A stretch of 64,000 bases of DNA, taken from Chlorops oryzae (Eukaryota; Arthropoda; Insecta; Diptera; Chloropidae). Location: positions 37,446,502-37,510,501 of the forward strand of contig CM035808.1 in the NCBI GenBank assembly GCA_020466095.1. The letters run 5' to 3'. The position numbers were made by a program, and so were the translations under genes. This document shows, in pieces, positions 36,201 through 48,357 of the stretch; position 1 is the first letter of the stretch, and each line of letters begins with the position of its first letter. The notes under the pieces are model-generated. The model was given only the letters and a program-made list of their open reading frames with translations, had not been told where the DNA came from and searched no databases.

Positions 36201-38125
36201 AACTTTTTCAAAAACTCGCGATGAGCTATGGAGGAATTCGGAATCCAGCAGCTCTGTTTCCAATTTAATATTCATACATAACAAAAAGTTTCGAAGCGCG
36301 TCTGTTGGCGGTCGAAAAGCAGATTTAGATAGCAAAAAATAAACAAAATAAAAAGGATATGAAAGGAGAAAGGGAAATAGTTCAATATGCACTAAATCAT
36401 ATAGCTTTTTCAATCTGAAATAATATTTGTTCCAGTCAGAGTTTATTAAATTTTTTTTGGATTGCCAGCTGTCGACTTTGATGCGTGTGCTGTTTGTGAA
36501 ACTTTAATTCATTTAATTAGTTACTTTTGTTTTATTTATTTAAACTTTATATTAATAATTTCGCTGTGATTGATTCAAGTGGAATATCTGTTCTTAAATC
36601 AATTCAATCAATTGTGCTTATAACCGTCTCCTGTCATTAAACTCCTGTAATCGCCTTAAATCTCTCTCAATAGCAAGATATGATAATTACATGAAATATT
36701 AAATTTCTTATAATCCTAATATCGATTTGATGATTTCTTTCCTTATGTTGAAATCCGTAAGAGATAAAATTTAATGTCATATTTTGGTCTTGTAAAAAAA
36801 TTTATTTCGCACATTTCAAAGCGTTTTCTTTTTTCTCATATATCCTTGCAGAGGTTTCAAGCGCTTCAACAAGAATCGTTTTCACTAATGGCTCAATATC
36901 CATGCGAGAATCTGACTTCAATCTCATGTCATGAGCATCCTCTACTCATTCCTCGATAAAATTAACATAAACAAACGTAACGGAATGCAAACAGAACGAA
37001 ATGAAAAAAAAAAAAAAAAAAAAACACAAACAAGAAAATGAAAAAAATCTTCCAAACCCACTGAATTTCAATGCAAAATCTGATAACTGCCTGAGCAAGC
37101 GCTCTTACATGTATAAGCCCCGATGAAAAGGTGGAGAAGGTGGAATTATCGAGGCTTAAGGAATTCCAAAGGTACAACGTTGAGGAGCACCCCAGCTCTG
37201 GCAGATAGCAGCACCAGCACCAGCAGCAGCAGCAAATAAGTCGAAATCGTAGTGTACAATAAAATCTAAAATTCAAATGGAAGCATATCAGGAATAGGAA
37301 TGAAATCGAAGTGAAATTTGTTGAATTTTAAATGCTGCAGGCATGACTGCATTGCAAAGAACGAACGAAGGAAAAATCCCAGCCGATAGTGACAAAGGAA
37401 GTGGAAGAAGGGAAATTCGTTTGCGATTTTATTTTTTTTTTTTTTTTTTTTTTGGTAGTAGTGTGTAAAAATAAACGAATTGAAAATGTGAACACCTTTG
37501 CCGGGAACACACGTATTGATGCATTGACAGTGGAATTTCAGTATATCGACGAGGGAATTGTGGTGATGGAAGCCCTAGTCTTTTTTTTTTTTGTGATAAT
37601 ACCGCAAGATGACTGACTCTATTATCGTTTACATGAACAAACGCGCTTGTGGAGACACAGGAGATGAAAAAAAAAAAACAAGAAGAAAGATATCAGGTAG
37701 ATTCATCACAGAGGCTTTATGAATTTTTGGCATCGTCGAACAAGCAGCAATCACAATGATGGTGAGACGACCCAAAGCGATGGCTGGGGGAAACTCAAAC
37801 AGATATCAATGAGTAATGGATCTTGGTATTCAACAAAGAACAATACGAGAGTTGAGCCATATCAAATTGAGCGTAAACGTGTAGGAGAAGGATATTTATC
37901 TGTGAGTGCAGATATATGACCTAAAAGAGTACGCTTCAAGCTATGAAATCAAAGACTATCAAAAAAAAAAAAAATAAGTTTAATGAAACTGACATGTTTT
38001 TTTTTTCTTTTTTGGTTAGTTTAACACTAAATTTGCGATTGGTGTTCATTTTTATTTTATATTTTCTCTTAGCTCAACGCTTTATTCTTTCGTACTGAAG
38101 AAATTATAAGAAAAAATCACGACGT
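33299..38125. other. Long unassigned stretch
   Basis: No TIRs, LTRs or supported genes recognised. A (GA)n tract lies at 34590-34626 and A/T homopolymers at 36110, 37000 and 37434. A 108-codon lysine-rich frame (34147-34473) and a frame with a hydrophobic segment (about 35120-35435) have no recognised domain; the latter could be a pseudogene relic. Probably intergenic or intronic. Confidence 0.35.
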
Positions 38126-38825
38126 ATGCGTAACGAACTCAGTGTACTGCCTAAGACGTTGGTCATACGCACTGTAGCCGTAGTAGCAAAATTGTTTTCA
38201 TTGAAGAATAAAGGTGTCAAAGGTAAGTTTTGATAAATTTTTCAATCGAATATGTTTACATTGAGTTTCCTTTTTACAATTAGCATATCCCCGGAGGATG
38301 TTGAAAATATTCAAATATTCAAAAAGTTTTTGCAAATACATATTGTAAAATTAATCCATCTTTTCAGTTCGCATTCACGGAAGGTTACCATACACATCGT
38401 ACTAAAATACATACTCACATATTTAACTATGTACATTGTGGCTTTATTCCTGGTTTCAGACTGCGGATAAAACTTGGTGATGGAGCAAGCATTTGTTATT
38501 CAAACAGATGCGGAGGCGAAGCATTTTGGTCGGTCTCCGAGCATTTTCGAATTTAACGAAACTTTGCACAAGAAGATTAAGCACCGACAACAAAGTAACA
38601 AAAATTCTTCGAGTTCTTCGGGTTCAGGTGTGCGCTTCGCGTTGATTTTAAGCTCTAAAATTAATTATCCGTGTATGCAGATTACAGACGTGAGCGCAAA
38701 AACTTTTCCAAAGTGCCTGAAATGTGTGCAACCCTCGGAAGCGACAAATCCATCTTATTTAGTCTGACGCTTTCACATCATTTGGGAAAATTTGAAGAGA
38801 GATCTGTGGCGTGTAGAGCTTTAAG
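38126..38825 (+). other. Candidate spliced non-coding exon pair
   Basis: AAAG|GTAAGT at 38222/38223 and GGTTTCAG|A at 38459/38460 bound a 237-bp intron, and AAG|GTAAGTGC at 38825/38826 is a second strong donor. The segment 38460-38825 is less AT-rich than its neighbours. The ATG at 38133 region opens a 30-codon frame that ends three codons after the splice, so a coding role is unlikely. It could be 5' UTR exons of a gene or a lncRNA. Confidence 0.3.
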
Positions 38826-40722
38826 GTAAGTGCTTAATTGACAGTATTTTGTGAATGAGAGAAAATTTTATCCAACGTTTTTTTTTTTTTTTTTTGTTAT
38901 ACTATGTGAGAAGAGTTTTTTTTTTCATTTTTAGTTATTTTCAACTTAAAGTTATTTGTCTTATATAAGTATCAGGAATAAATATTTGAAAATTTCTCTC
39001 TTTGGTGAGTCGAAGAACACTCCAACGTAGACTAAAAGAAGGAGTTGTGCACTTCAGATTTCTCCCTGCAGCTGCATTACTTCTCTCATTATCTGGTAGA
39101 GTGCATTTCAGTATTCGAGAAATAAAAATCTAGGATAAGAGTACTGAAAGAATTCGTTTCTATGGAAAATGTGTTTACACAAGCATTTGCCTTGTGTTTC
39201 AAAGACTTGCTCATATGTCATTCACACAGGTATGCAGAAGCTGGTACTCCTTCACTGTTTCTCTCTACATCTCTCCCTCTCTCTTTCTCTCTCGTTAAGA
39301 GTTGCACGCCCATAGGCAGTTTGATCCAAACAAGGACAGAGCAGTCTTAAAAGCGCTTAAGGAAATAAGACTATTCGGGAGTAATGCTCCAAAAGGATAT
39401 GTATATTTGAAAATGAATGAAATTTCAGTTTAACAACGTTTGCTCGAGAGTTTCGTGCAAGTGGTCCTTTGCTCACTAAGGCTTTCATCTATGAAGCATG
39501 CCGTTTATAATTGGGAGTTTTAATATTCAGACAAAAATGGAAATCTTGACGAGAAACGGAGGACTCTCATTCGTTTCGTTTCTGTGCTTTCATTTCAACT
39601 TAAGTTTTGAAAGGTTTTCAGTGCGATAGATAGTTCGGAAAAATGAATTTTAAAATTTCACATTTGAATCAAACATTCAAAAGGTCCTATCGTAATAAGA
39701 AATTCATTTTTTAATTGATTTTTTCGGCTATTATGTTGAAATTCTTTTAAAAGCTCATGCATATCCCTAAGCTCAAACTTGTGCTTGAGTTCCAATAAAG
39801 CAGGAATTTACGAAAACATTCAACACATGCAAACATATGAAACCAATTCAAATTAACAGTGGATTTTATTATAACTAGTTACATACAATTGCATTTGTTG
39901 AATATTAATAGAATTTCCTTCGATATTTAAAACCAAATATTATCTCCGGTTTTTCCCTTTACCAACAGTTACGATTATTTTTAAGATATTCCCTCAAATT
40001 CCTGAATTTTCGAGGCTTTTTGATTAAATAGTTTTCGAGGCAATTGAACGTTTCCTGGATAACCCCTCTAAAAAAAAAAAAAAATTAAACAAAAACTTCT
40101 CGTAATCTAAAATAAAATCGCCAGACTCCTGGTCCTTTACAAAACAATGCAAAGAACAGAAATTGAATTTTAAATGAAAACCACTGATATCTAATATCCT
40201 TCGTGGTCAATACGGAAGCGACTATCCGCAACGACGTAGAAGCCCCAATGGATAATGTTTTAGAGCGGAAATCGTGCTCTCTTTTTGCTGCAACGACTTT
40301 TAAGAGTTTTTCTGCGTCCCATTATCGCTAATGCCTTTATGTGTTCGATGTTTTGATGCCGTTCAGGAATCTGCATAAAAGGAACTTTTCCTGTTGATAT
40401 TTCTATCGCACAACTGAACTTCCATTAATTTTTAGCATCGGATTTGTGGCGAAATTTCCGAGATTTGGTTTGGTTTTGTTTTTTTTCTTCTTTCTTCTTG
40501 CGGTTTGGGAATTTGGTTCATGTTGTTGCATCCTCTCCTAGATACATTGGTTGCTTTATATTGACTTTTGATTTGGAATTGTGCCACAGATATTTTTAAG
40601 ATTTCATTTTTTACTGGAAAATATTTAAAGCAATTGAAAAATTTATGTGTTGAACTCAGAGGGAATCGTTTTAAAATTTTCAAAAATAAGTTACGAAATG
40701 ACTGAATTATTTTTAAAACTTA
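38826..40722. other. Intergenic, no gene seen
   Basis: A CT-rich tract at 39258-39293 and homopolymer runs only. No element ends found. Confidence 0.4.
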
Positions 40723-40726
40723 TTAA

Positions 40727-42268
40727 GGGCGATTCCATTATCGCGGGTGCAACATTTACACGTATGTTTTAGTTTCAGGTAACTAAATAAAAAACATTTT
40801 TAATACAAATAGTCTTGAAAAGGCTACATCTTAATATTTTCATTGCATATTAGGTCACAAGTATTTCAAAATAATACTATTAAAGTCTTAAAAATGATTT
40901 TAATTGCCATCGCGGGTGCAACAAATTTGACCCTACGTTTCTAGATCAGAGACAAAAAACGCATAAATCTGTTAATTGTGATACATTTTATGTGTTATGC
41001 CTTAATATTTTGTTAGATGTATATTTAACAAACTACAGGAAATGAAAACTGTTAACCAGAGAAATATAAACAAAGAGTTATTCATTTTTATATTAATCGC
41101 GGGTGCAACATCAAATTATCGCGGGTGCAACCAGTCTTTTTTTTTGCCGGTTTTGCAGAGCAATTGTACGAGGGCATACAAACCATCGCAAAAATATCTT
41201 TTTATAACAGAAATTTGGACAGTAGGAGTTTCAGGACATGCTCATCGTCATTATTCTGAAGCTTGAAAAGACGTTGATGGAGTGACGTCATTTATAAATT
41301 CAGTATCTGAATCACTGTTAAAATCGAAAACGCTTCATCTCTTTTTAAGGGGTAATAAAGATTTTCTCTGATCCGAAACTAAAGGCACAGATATATCAGG
41401 ATGCAGAGTTTCTTTTCGTATTTTGAGATTTGAAAGAGGCTCCAAGTCGTCATCACTCCAATCACTTTCTGTATTAGTGGGGCTTTTTGGCGACTTCAAA
41501 ACCAATTTGCATTTAAAATGAGACCGTAAGGTGCGCACCACAGAAATTCATTAATTTCTATTTTTGCCACATATTTAAAGAAGATGTTCTTAGAGTGACT
41601 GCGAGCTAAATCATAAAATTCTAGGACACTGTTGACGTTGGCTTTCAGCATATATCACTAGTCAGGGCATATCAAAATAACAAAATATGTAGTAAATCGC
41701 ACAAAAAGGTTAAATGACAAAAGGTTGCACCCGCGATCTGAAATCCAATTTAAATTATCGATTATTTTAACCTGGCAATCACTATACTCTTAAAAACGAT
41801 TAATTTATGTTTAGTTTTTGTTTCTTCTTACTTTCACAAAGTTTCGGAATGTTAGATCTTTATTTCTGTGAAAAAAGTAAACTTTTACACCTTCTATATC
41901 GCGGGTGCAACAAGTCAACAATGTATTTTAGGAATCAATAATGCTTAATAAATAACATTTATTAATTTTTTTTGGAACGCGAGGATAAATAAATATTCTC
42001 ACTTAAATTTGGTCGGCAAAATGTAACCTCAAACTGTCGGCAACGGCTGTTTTGTGACAGTTTAAAAAGGTATGACTTTAAAGTTTTGTCAGAATTTTTG
42101 AAAAGTAATATTTTCAAACGCGCCAATAAATGAAACATGGAGTTAAATCAAATATAAATAAATTTAATATTAAATTTCGACTTTCTTCTTTGTACTATTG
42201 ACAAAAAAAAACCACTTTTATCGTAAATAAAAAATTATTATCGGAAATCGTGTATAGCGGAATCGCCC
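40727..42268. mobile_element. TTAA-flanked element with a repeated 14-bp motif
   Basis: TIRs GGGCGATTCCATTATCGCG and …TATAGCGGAATCGCCC, flanked by TTAA (40723-40726, 42269-42272). ATCGCGGGTGCAAC occurs at 40740, 40909, 41096, 41118 and 41898, and inverted at 41724. TTAA duplication fits piggyBac or Kolobok; the GGG-initial ends favour a non-piggyBac assignment, left open. On the minus strand 41335-41541 gives 68 codons with a SDWSDDD acidic stretch, perhaps a decayed transposase N-terminus; not defended as a gene. Confidence 0.75.
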
Positions 42269-42311
42269 TTAAGTATTGTTTTTAAAAAAACTATAGTATA
42301 GTAAGAAAAAT

Positions 42312-42525
42312 TGATTGGATTCATGTGCTCCAAGGGCGGTGATCAAATGGCACTTTTTGTTGCCGAAGAGGTACCTGAATGCCTCTAGGTCAACAAGGAA
42401 GCCATTACGAATTTTGTTAAGAGTTCATTCGCCGAATGTTTTCCGAAAGATGGGAGAATTCCAAGATCTATATATAATCTTTTCGAATTTGTGCTTCCTC
42501 CTTAACACTGTATGGACTTTAAAGC
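42312..42525 (+). pseudogene. Decayed inverted copy of DUF1397 exon 2
   Basis: Plus-strand translation follows the protein of the gene at 43775-44854 (minus) from IGFMCSKGGDQMALFVAEE through PKDG and EFVL to the region of HCVDF. It has two in-frame stops (after PECL, and at LPP*HC) and compensating +1/+2 insertions near 42460. Several conserved cysteines are lost (IANC becomes ITNF). No signal exon accompanies it. Divergence is clear at the protein level, so the duplication is not recent. Confidence 0.85.
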
Positions 42526-42888
42526 TCAAAAACTTTACATTTTTAAGCACTAAGCTTGAAAATTTTATATGGCTTCATTGAGAACAGAGCAACCCATTTT
42601 GAAAGGCTATGTATAAATATGTTTATAGCTCCTTTGTTACCATAATATTCCTGCGTTCTCATGCAGTTTTATTGCGTACTCAGAGCATTACACCATGATT
42701 CGCGCATTATGATTATATGCGACAGTTGTGTGCATTCTATAGTTGCTGGGAAGAAATAGACTTTGAGAAAATGGACTGTGCTTTCAAGATAATGGACTTG
42801 TAGATTCAACTGATTACAAAAATCAGTAAATTGACACTTTAAAGCGAAATCCTTAACATTCATCCGATGTATTTATGCAAAAGAGCTC

Positions 42889-43083
<195 letters not shown>

Positions 43084-43774
43084 TCTTTCTACTAACTTTG
43101 TGAGGCAACGGGAAATTTATTCTCTATTCAATAGCCTCATAAAACTTACCAGCTCAACGCAATCTCGTCAAAAAGAAAAGAACACAATTTTTCAAAGTTT
43201 TTCCCAAAAAAAAGTTTAAGAATTAGTTTTCAAGGAGCCAACTTCTTAAGCTATGATGAAAAATGTACGAAAAAGTTAAGGGCACCCACAAGTACTAAAT
43301 ACGTTAATAATCATTAGCCTCAAAGCGATGAGAGCAGCATGATGATAACAGCAACGAGCTCTGCTGGTGGCTGTAATGAACGTTAGGGTTAATATCGAAC
43401 GTCGGAAGGAGCTCATAGTGTGCTTAAATTACATAATGCGGCTTAAGGAATCGCTTAAGTGCTTAAAACTTCCTTGATTCATTTTTTTGCAAGCATGAAT
43501 AAATTAGCCGCAGTGGGAACTTTCAACTTTGTGATTTCATATATTTTTTTTTTTTTTTTTTTTAGTTTTTAACAAAACTACTCAATTCAACATGAGAAAT
43601 TCTTATCACAAAATGTTGGCAATATAATTTATCTCAATTATATCGCCTCAGTTTATTGGTAGGTATTGGCAATCTAATCTTTACAACTGTTTCACCGAAA
43701 AAATGCCGATAAGAGCGCTGACCTTTGTACAATGAATGAAGGGTGTGGTGTACTCCAAATGATTTCAATCATTT
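43084..43774. other. Short intergenic stretch downstream of the DUF1397 gene
   Basis: No coding frame or element ends. Contains a T run at 43543-43563. No AATAAA was located close to the stop on the minus strand. Confidence 0.4.
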
Positions 43775-44854
43775 TCATATACTTAATCCGTATGCTATTG
43801 TAAACATTACTGCGAAAATGTAGAACCATGAATGGAATATTATTCTCGCTGACGCGTTATTGCCGTCCTTAAGTACAGAGCGTTGATTTTCCCTCGACGC
43901 AATCCAAGTGCGACAATTCGTCTCATTTTTGACAAATTTAAACATGGACTCAGCAATATTGGCCGGTGTTATTTCACGGCACTGTTCCAAATGGTGTAGA
44001 GTACATTTTTCAAATCGTTCAAAGTCCACACAATGCTCCGGCGATAGTACAAATTCCGAAAAATTATATAGATCTGGAATTTTTCCATCTTTTGGAAAAT
44101 ATTCAGCAAATGAATTGTTGGCACAATTCGCGATGGCCTCCTTGTTGGCATCGAAGCATTCAGGTCCCTCTTCGGCGACAAAAAGTGCCATTTGATCACC
44201 GCCCTTGGAGCACATGAATCCAATCAATGTCCTTACTATACGCATGAGAACTGCGTTTTGTTGACGCTCGTTCTTCGTTAGGCACGGCTGAACTTTGTCA
44301 TTGAAATTGTCCAAGCACTTTTCAAATTCCGGTGCCTTTTTGCAATATTTATGAAAGACTGTATCCAAATCTCCGACGGGACGGGCGGCTTCGATTTCCT
44401 CTTGAATGACCGTGACATTGGCTAGTGGTTTCAGGCACGCTGTCAGATTGTGGGCAGCGACTTCGATCTCATTGAAGAGTGTTTCATTGTGGCTTCCAAT
44501 AGCTTTCTTGCATTTCTCACGGAATATTTTCTTTATATCATCTAAAAGGCAAAAAGTTCGAATGGTTATTATTTTTGAAATTTTATTTGAGTTAAAATAA
44601 TGTAAATAGTTGTCATTCATCTACTGTGGAGGAGGCTCAATAAGAAACTCTATTGTCATAAACGTGAACTTCAAAAGCGACTTACTCAAAGTGAAGTTTG
44701 TGTTTTGAAATTCCCGCGGTAGAAATTGTGTTCTTAGACTTTCGAGCTTGGAACTTTCATCATTTGAGGAGCTGCAACAGCTACAACTTATGAATATAAT
44801 CCCGATTATCAGTGCAACGCTTCCAAATCGCCGTTCATAATTTTTGAATATCAT
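43775..44854 (-). CDS. Secreted DUF1397 / 27-kDa haemolymph glycoprotein family protein, two exons
   Basis: Join complement of 44541..43775 and 44854..44686; 311 codons plus stop. Exon 1 gives the start and a signal peptide (hydrophobic VALIIGIIFI, then a CSCCSSS segment). The intron runs 44685-44542 with GTAAGT and TTTTAG; the split codon keeps the frame. Exon 2 has the regularly spaced cysteines of the family: EKCKKA, LTACLKPL, KYCKKAPEFEKC, QPCL, FMCSKGGDQMALFVAEEGPEC, IANC, EHC, KC, QC and NC. Several N-x-S/T sites fit a secreted glycoprotein. The family is named after the Manduca 27-kDa haemolymph protein; its function is unknown. The C-terminal ~20 residues are hydrophobic (WFYIFAVMFTIAYGLSI), unusual for a soluble haemolymph protein, and could anchor it or signal GPI addition. 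Exon 2 alone shows an open frame running back into the intron; that start is rejected. Confidence 0.82.
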
Positions 44855-45218
44855 TATTTTCTATAATTATTTATTTTTAGTACTGTTAATTAGTATTGAA
44901 AACTATTAATATTCGCCAGAACTCGAAATGTGACTGCCTTAATCCAAAGCTGAAAATTGACTATATTTCTTTCTTTTAAAATTCGAACATCAACAATCAG
45001 TTATAAAAACAACCACATTAGAACTTGATCGATACAATAACCGACCCATCGTTCAGCGCTGCCATAATCTAATCAGTCCAAGGCAGCTATTACTACAGCT
45101 TTTGTTCTTTTATCGCAGATGATAAGGCGTATGAAAATAAAAATACATTCTATCGGTCTTTTGTTGGTAGGAACCTTTCTAGAGTGACGCATTTAGTCCA
45201 AAGGTCTTTCGAATTGAA
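44855..45218. other. Upstream region of the DUF1397 gene
   Basis: AT-rich, presumably containing its promoter. No clear TATA box in the correct strand was found. Confidence 0.35.
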
Positions 45219-45550
45219 GTGCATACTAGGCTTATGACTAGAGCGAATGAAAATAAGCACGAAAAAATCAGTTTTAAGTACTTTAAAAATTCCGAAAAAA
45301 TTACAAAACAAGCACGATAACAAGCTCAAAAGGTTTGAATAGATTTAGTACAAAGACGAGTTGAGTTGGTCATAAAATACCTTTATTTTTGAAAAAAAGC
45401 TTTAAAAAATAACTAATTAAAATGAGATCGACTTTCTGCCATTTAAAATAACTTTTTATATACAAAGCTAAAAGGAAATATAAAAAAATGAGATCGACTT
45501 TCAGTCACTTAAGCAAATACCACTGCTATTTAAATTAGCCCGAATACGAA

Positions 45551-45892
45551 CTATTTATTGCAATTCACAACCATGTGCATTTTAATATTGTCGAATGTGA
45601 AGCTTCGACGTCGTTCGGAGAGAAAGTTCACATACACTGAAAATATACGCTCAACTTCGCAGGAAGTTACAGGACAGTTCCTAAATAATGCTAGTTCTGA
45701 CGGGGAAAGTTTTTGAATGTATTCATCTTTTACATTTGAATTAATGAAAATTATGTCTTTAATTTTGCAAATTGTGCTGTAGCCTGGGTTTCGAGCTAAA
45801 ACAGAAGTCAATTTGTTGAAAAAACTCTTGTCTTCGAGCTGTTGCATAGTTGTTTTGATAGAATCAATCAATTCAATACTTATGCTCAGCAA
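45551..45892 (-). pseudogene. hAT transposase C-terminal dimerisation fragment
   Basis: 113 codons ending CPVTSCEVERIFSVY…ERR…FDNIKMHMVV, the hAT C-terminal signature (SCExERxFS and the helix after it). The DDE core and BED finger that should precede it are missing, so the element is non-autonomous. Lies inside the TIRs and target duplication described for 45227-46332. Confidence 0.85.
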
Positions 45893-46011
45893 AAGGTTTC
45901 TGTTTTCTAAAATTAAAATTCCATCATGAAGACATCTAAAATTAGATTTTAAGTAGGCTAATTCTCCCTTTACTTTATTCAGGCCGAAGAGCTGTTTTGA
46001 TTGTTTGATAA

Positions 46012-46326
46012 GTTATGACTATTTTTTAGAATCATTTTTACATGGTACCACACGATAGATAATGTTGTAAAAATAACATTTGAAATAGTTTTGGAGGCTT
46101 TGATGACAAAATCCTTCCCCACCGCAAGCAATGAAGTTTTTGATGAATTTCGGAGTTTTTGTCAAATAGTTCTTAAATTAGTGATCTTATGCTTGTCAAA
46201 TGTTCGGCGACGAATGGGGGGGTAAGGTTTTTGTCATCAAAGCCTCCAAAACTATTTCAAATTTTATTTTTACAATGTTATCTATCGTGTGGTACCATGT
46301 AAAAATGATTCTAAAAAATAGTCATA
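46012..46326. repeat. Palindrome at the right end of the hAT element
   Basis: Arms of about 100 bp (46012-46112 and 46224-46326) share TATGACTATTTTTTAGAATC, GGTACCACACGATAGATAA and TTGGAGGCTTTGATGACAAA in inverted order. The right arm includes the hAT TIR, so the left arm is an internal inverted duplicate of the element end. Confidence 0.85.
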
Positions 46327-46705
46327 AGCCTAGTGCATACAAAACATGATAATCGAAAGTTGCTGGCTTAGCGATTGACCGCTTGGACGAATTTTTTCAC
46401 TTATCTCTCTGTGCAATCTCCTGAATATTCTTTTCATGAATATTTTGGTCTCCGAGCTTGCACATTTCATAATTGATTGTATGGGGAAGAATAAATCAGC
46501 GGTGTCAAAATTTCATAGCAATATAAAACCTTTAAAATTGATCGCCCTGCCTAACCCGCGATAGCTTGATCTGTGTAGGTACTTCAAGATTTAACAGAAC
46601 CCGATTTGGCAGAATAGTTTTGAAGCGCTTGAGTCTCATAATTCTGACTGCTTTTAAATAAAATGGAAAATAGTTCTTTAAAGTTAAAGTTCCTTTTCCT
46701 TCCCA

Positions 46706-46891
46706 AGACTATTGCTCTTAACTGATTTAAGCTGTTGTGATTTTAGCATTTATCGTTGCATTTAACCTAAATTGAGCTTCTTTAAATGCAGAAATAAAAT
46801 CATAATTTTAGCTGTTTCATATTGCAACACTTTCATTTTTAATTTAAATGGTAAAATCACAACAGCTAAAATCAGTCAAATACAATAGTCT
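46706..46891. repeat. 186-bp inverted repeat
   Basis: AGACTATTGCTCTTAACTGA…GCTGTTGTGATTTTA against TAAAATCACAACAGCTAAAA…CAATAGTCT. About 45-bp arms. MITE or hairpin; no target duplication recognised. Confidence 0.65.
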
Positions 46892-47919
46892 GAAAGCGGC
46901 GTAAGCTTCAAAGCTTCATGGGCTCATGTTTCTTCTTCGATTATTCAACGCACACTGATACAATAGCGAAAACAATACATCAAATGAAGAGAGAAACCAC
47001 CCAGCAGACAATTACCTCCTGCTTGGCAAAGACATCAATGATTTCATCGATGACACGTAGGTGACAATGTCATGCTTGCCTATTTAGTTGACAATATAAT
47101 TATGAAAGAGAATTCAATAGTATATTTCTCATCGTAAACTACACCCTTGTCGTGGTGCATTGGATAAAAAACTAAGGGGAGCAGTTAAAAAGCTGTGCGA
47201 TGACAATGTCACCAGCGACATCACTGCCAGCTTGATATAATGCCATACAAAGTGTTCATCGAAATGTTATGGGTTCCGGATCCAGTAATAAGCTCGAATG
47301 CGCCGACATTTTCAGCCATAAAAACCTCATTTGAATATACGAGAATTTCTTCCACACTCCACGTGTATCGTCTTCAGAGGCAATAAATATTTAAATAATT
47401 GTGAAAGGGAATAAACGAACGCTAAAAGTCGAACTAATACCTTCAGCGGGTCTCACGTTCGCGCACATGTCGCTTCAAGTCATAACACGCAAACATATGG
47501 CATCGAGTTTATAACTTTCATTCGTGATCGCCGAGAGTGTGTGGAGGAGAATTTGATGTCAAGCAATTTTCAACGTCGGGGAATTATCAATTTCTTTTGA
47601 GAAGGAAATCGCAAACTTCGTCATTGCGAGATATAAAAAAAAATCTATTCAAACTGCGTGACAATCACGTACGCAGAGTAAGCCAACATGTGACAATTTA
47701 TGGAATCGTATCTGAAGATTTTCGGATTCAAACTTTTGTAATTTCAAAAGGAAATGATTGGAGCTTCTACAGTTTTCAGAAATCAAATGTGAAGGAGAAT
47801 TTCGTCCGCAATTTAGCTGCATTTGAGAGCGAAGGATGCTGGGATGGAAGAAGGGGTCCTATATATTCATTGCTCTTTTGATGAGGTAGATGTATATGTA
47901 TGCATTTAGATATGTACAC
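46892..47919. other. Unassigned; GTGACAATGTCAC-type dyads
   Basis: Dyad motifs at 47070 (GTGACAATGTCATG) and 47199 (GATGACAATGTCACC) resemble those at 51188-51215 and 51553-51566. The 114-codon frame 47537-47881 has no recognisable domain. Confidence 0.35.
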
Positions 47920-48042
47920 TAGGGCGCTTCAAACGTGAAAAAAAGTGTTGATTTTCGAAGACGGCGGGGTATCAAACGAAAGTTGATGTAAATCGAACAT
48001 TTTGGGCATCATTTAAAATTTTTTTAATTGACGTTAAGAGGT
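47920..48042 (+). mobile_element. hAT MITE fragment, left end
   Basis: TAGGGCGCTTCAAACGTGAA then TGTTGATTTTCGAAGACGG and TTTTTTTAATTGACGTTAAG, matching the left arm of 29469-30283. Cut off by the repeat at 48043; the right end was not found. Confidence 0.75.
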
Positions 48043-48357
48043 ATCATTTATGTGTCAGCGATGAATTCACTGATGACTTTGGCATGTAGGAAGATATTTT
48101 TTGCTGGTTTTATTTACGTAATACGCAATATGAGGAATGTATCAATGAATGGACCTGCCATTAGGTTTCGTTGGAAGCCAATTTCCAGTAATCTGGCAAG
48201 CCTTTCAAATGCCTTCTTTTGCAAGAATCAATTGAACTAAGTTCGGTGCACTCGTTGTTGGTCCTGTCGTTTTCAGCTGCCATCAATTTCTCGTTCGATT
48301 TTCATTCGAGATTGCCAGGCGAGTGACCAGTGACCGCAAATGAAAAGCAAAGTTCAG
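48043..48357 (+). repeat. Inverted repeat partner 1 (~315 bp)
   Basis: Near-identical reverse complement of 51243-51557. Starts TATGTGTCAGCGATGAATTC and ends GACCGCAAATGAAAAGCAAA. Non-coding in my reading; the 70-codon frame is not conserved in phase with anything known. Confidence 0.9.

Larger units (their letters stand above)
45227..46332 (-). mobile_element. hAT element with transposase remnant
   Basis: TIRs TAGGCTTATGACTA and TAGTCATAAGCCTA, with a perfect 8-bp target duplication GTGCATAC (45219-45226, 46333-46340). 1106 bp. Carries the transposase C-terminus at 45551-45892 (minus) and, at its right end, a 315-bp palindrome. Confidence 0.9.

Noticed and set aside
44542..44620. Start of the DUF1397 protein at 44620
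   Set aside because: This part is intron read-through; exon 1 (44854-44686) supplies a signal peptide and a correct phase.
44621..44685. C-terminal extension of exon 1 beyond the donor
   Set aside because: Codons after GTAAGT are intronic.
47537..47881. 114-codon frame
   Set aside because: No recognisable family; region has degenerate repeat content.
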